Assembly: GCF_001830555.1 (NCBI RefSeq)
Contig: NZ_MIAM01000016.1
Location: forward strand, 79,138-113,789
Origin: Sphingopyxis sp. RIFCSPHIGHO2_12_FULL_65_19
Lineage (GTDB): Bacteria; Pseudomonadota; Alphaproteobacteria; Sphingomonadales; Sphingomonadaceae
Direction of reading: 5' to 3'
DNA: 34,652 nt
The notes under the pieces are model-generated. The model saw only the letters and a program-made list of their open reading frames with translations, was not told the DNA's origin and did no database searches. Of this stretch, positions 34,211 to 34,652 are shown one piece after another. Each line of letters starts with the position of its first letter. The stretch's first letter is position 1. Position numbers and translations under genes: made by a program.

Positions 34211-34216
34211 ACCGGG

Positions 34217-34652
34217 TCAATCGACGTCGAACAATCCCGCGAGCTGTTCGACCATCGTGCCGCCCAGTTGTTCGGCATCCATGATCGTGACGGCGCGGCT
34301 GTAATAGCGGGTGACGTCGTGGCCGATGCCGATCGCGCACAGCTCGACGGGTGAGCGGTTTTCGATCCATTCGATGACCTGGCGCAGATGCTGGTCCAGA
34401 TAGGCGCCATGGTTCACCGACAGCGTGCTGTCGTCGACCGGCGCGCCATCGGAGATCACCATTAATATCTTGCGTTCCTCCGGGCGGCCGATGATGCGGC
34501 TGTGTGCCCAGGTCAGCGCCTCGCCGTCGATGTTTTCCTTCAGCAGCCCCTCGCGCATCATCAGCCCCAGCGACTTGCGCGCGCGGCGATAGGGTTCGTC
34601 GGCGGGCTTGTAGATGATGTGGCGCAGGTCGTTGAGGCGGCCGGGGTGCGGC
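34217..34652 (-). CDS. cobT: Aerobic cobaltochelatase subunit CobT, C-terminal part
   Basis: The frame is open to the window edge and gives about 144 C-terminal residues: [20 protein letters not shown], then [23 protein letters not shown], then [18 protein letters not shown], then [20 protein letters not shown]. This is the von Willebrand A domain of CobT, including the MIDAS-like DGAPxDDS. CobT works with CobS (AAA+) and CobN to insert cobalt into hydrogenobyrinic acid a,c-diamide in aerobic B12 synthesis. The 5' part lies beyond 34652, so start and length are not visible. The nearby ATG at 34561 is internal, not the start. Confidence 0.96.
   Translation of the reverse strand, partial: PHPGRLNDLRHIIYKPADEPYRRARKSLGLMMREGLLKENIDGEALTWAHSRIIGRPEERKILMVISDGAPVDDSTLSVNHGAYLDQHLRQVIEWIENRSPVELCAIGIGHDVTRYYSRAVTIMDAEQLGGTMVEQLAGLFDVD

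Overview
The window looks like a chromosomal segment from a Sphingopyxis-like sphingomonad (Alphaproteobacteria, Sphingomonadales). The evidence is: strong G/C bias at third codon positions; two large TonB-dependent receptors of the sphingomonad type; the alphaproteobacterial DksA lacking zinc cysteines; a DUF465/DUF465/DUF1465 (RcdA-family) cluster; an orfA-pit-like phosphate operon; aerobic cobaltochelatase CobT; and two palindromic repeat types that I recognise from sphingomonad genomes. Most of the window is core genome. No tRNA, rRNA, CRISPR array, integrase or transposase was seen.

Layout. 1-2.4 kb: the start of an unknown minus-strand gene, then a Pho-box-preceded operon of a Nudix-DUF47 fusion and a Pit phosphate transporter. 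2.4-9.0 kb: DUF4403 lipoprotein, rimO, DUF423 membrane protein, a K+ channel with an RCK domain, surE and serS, with a perfect 30-bp inverted repeat between serS and surE. 9.1-10.4 kb: a very serine-rich secreted protein with a PEP-CTERM-like tail and its own terminator. 10.8-12.9 kb: dksA, a PilZ protein, two divergent DUF465 genes and an RcdA-family gene. 13.1-16.5 kb: large-subunit catalase followed 12 bp later by an FAD-dependent amine oxidase-like gene. 16.5-23.6 kb: an accessory catabolic locus. 23.8-29.9 kb: guaA, a second TonB-dependent receptor, a GT4 glycosyltransferase and an LpxH-like phosphoesterase. 30.1-33.3 kb: an acetolactate-synthase-like TPP enzyme and an aldehyde dehydrogenase separated by a nested palindromic repeat. 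33.6-34.65 kb: a small exported protein and the C-terminal part of cobT.

The most interesting part is 16.5-23.6 kb. A TetR regulator and an MFS transporter are divergent from a tightly spaced set: TonB-dependent receptor, class III aminotransferase, PfkB kinase and FucA-type class II aldolase. The aminotransferase strongly resembles what I remember of FumI, the fumonisin aminotransferase of Sphingopyxis MTA144. The three enzymes make a chemically coherent route for a 2-amino-1,3-diol (a sphingoid base, an aminopolyol or an aryl-serinol): transaminate C2 to a ketone, phosphorylate the C1 hydroxyl, then retro-aldol cleavage to dihydroxyacetone phosphate plus an aldehyde. I do not know of this combination as a described pathway. 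It is inference from gene content and active-site residues, and the substrate is unknown.

Other points of interest are the Nudix-DUF47 fusion under a phased Pho box, a palindromic operator candidate in the TetR/receptor divergent region, a repeat element that appears to supply the ribosome-binding site of the aldehyde dehydrogenase, and four convergent gene pairs with essentially no intergenic space.
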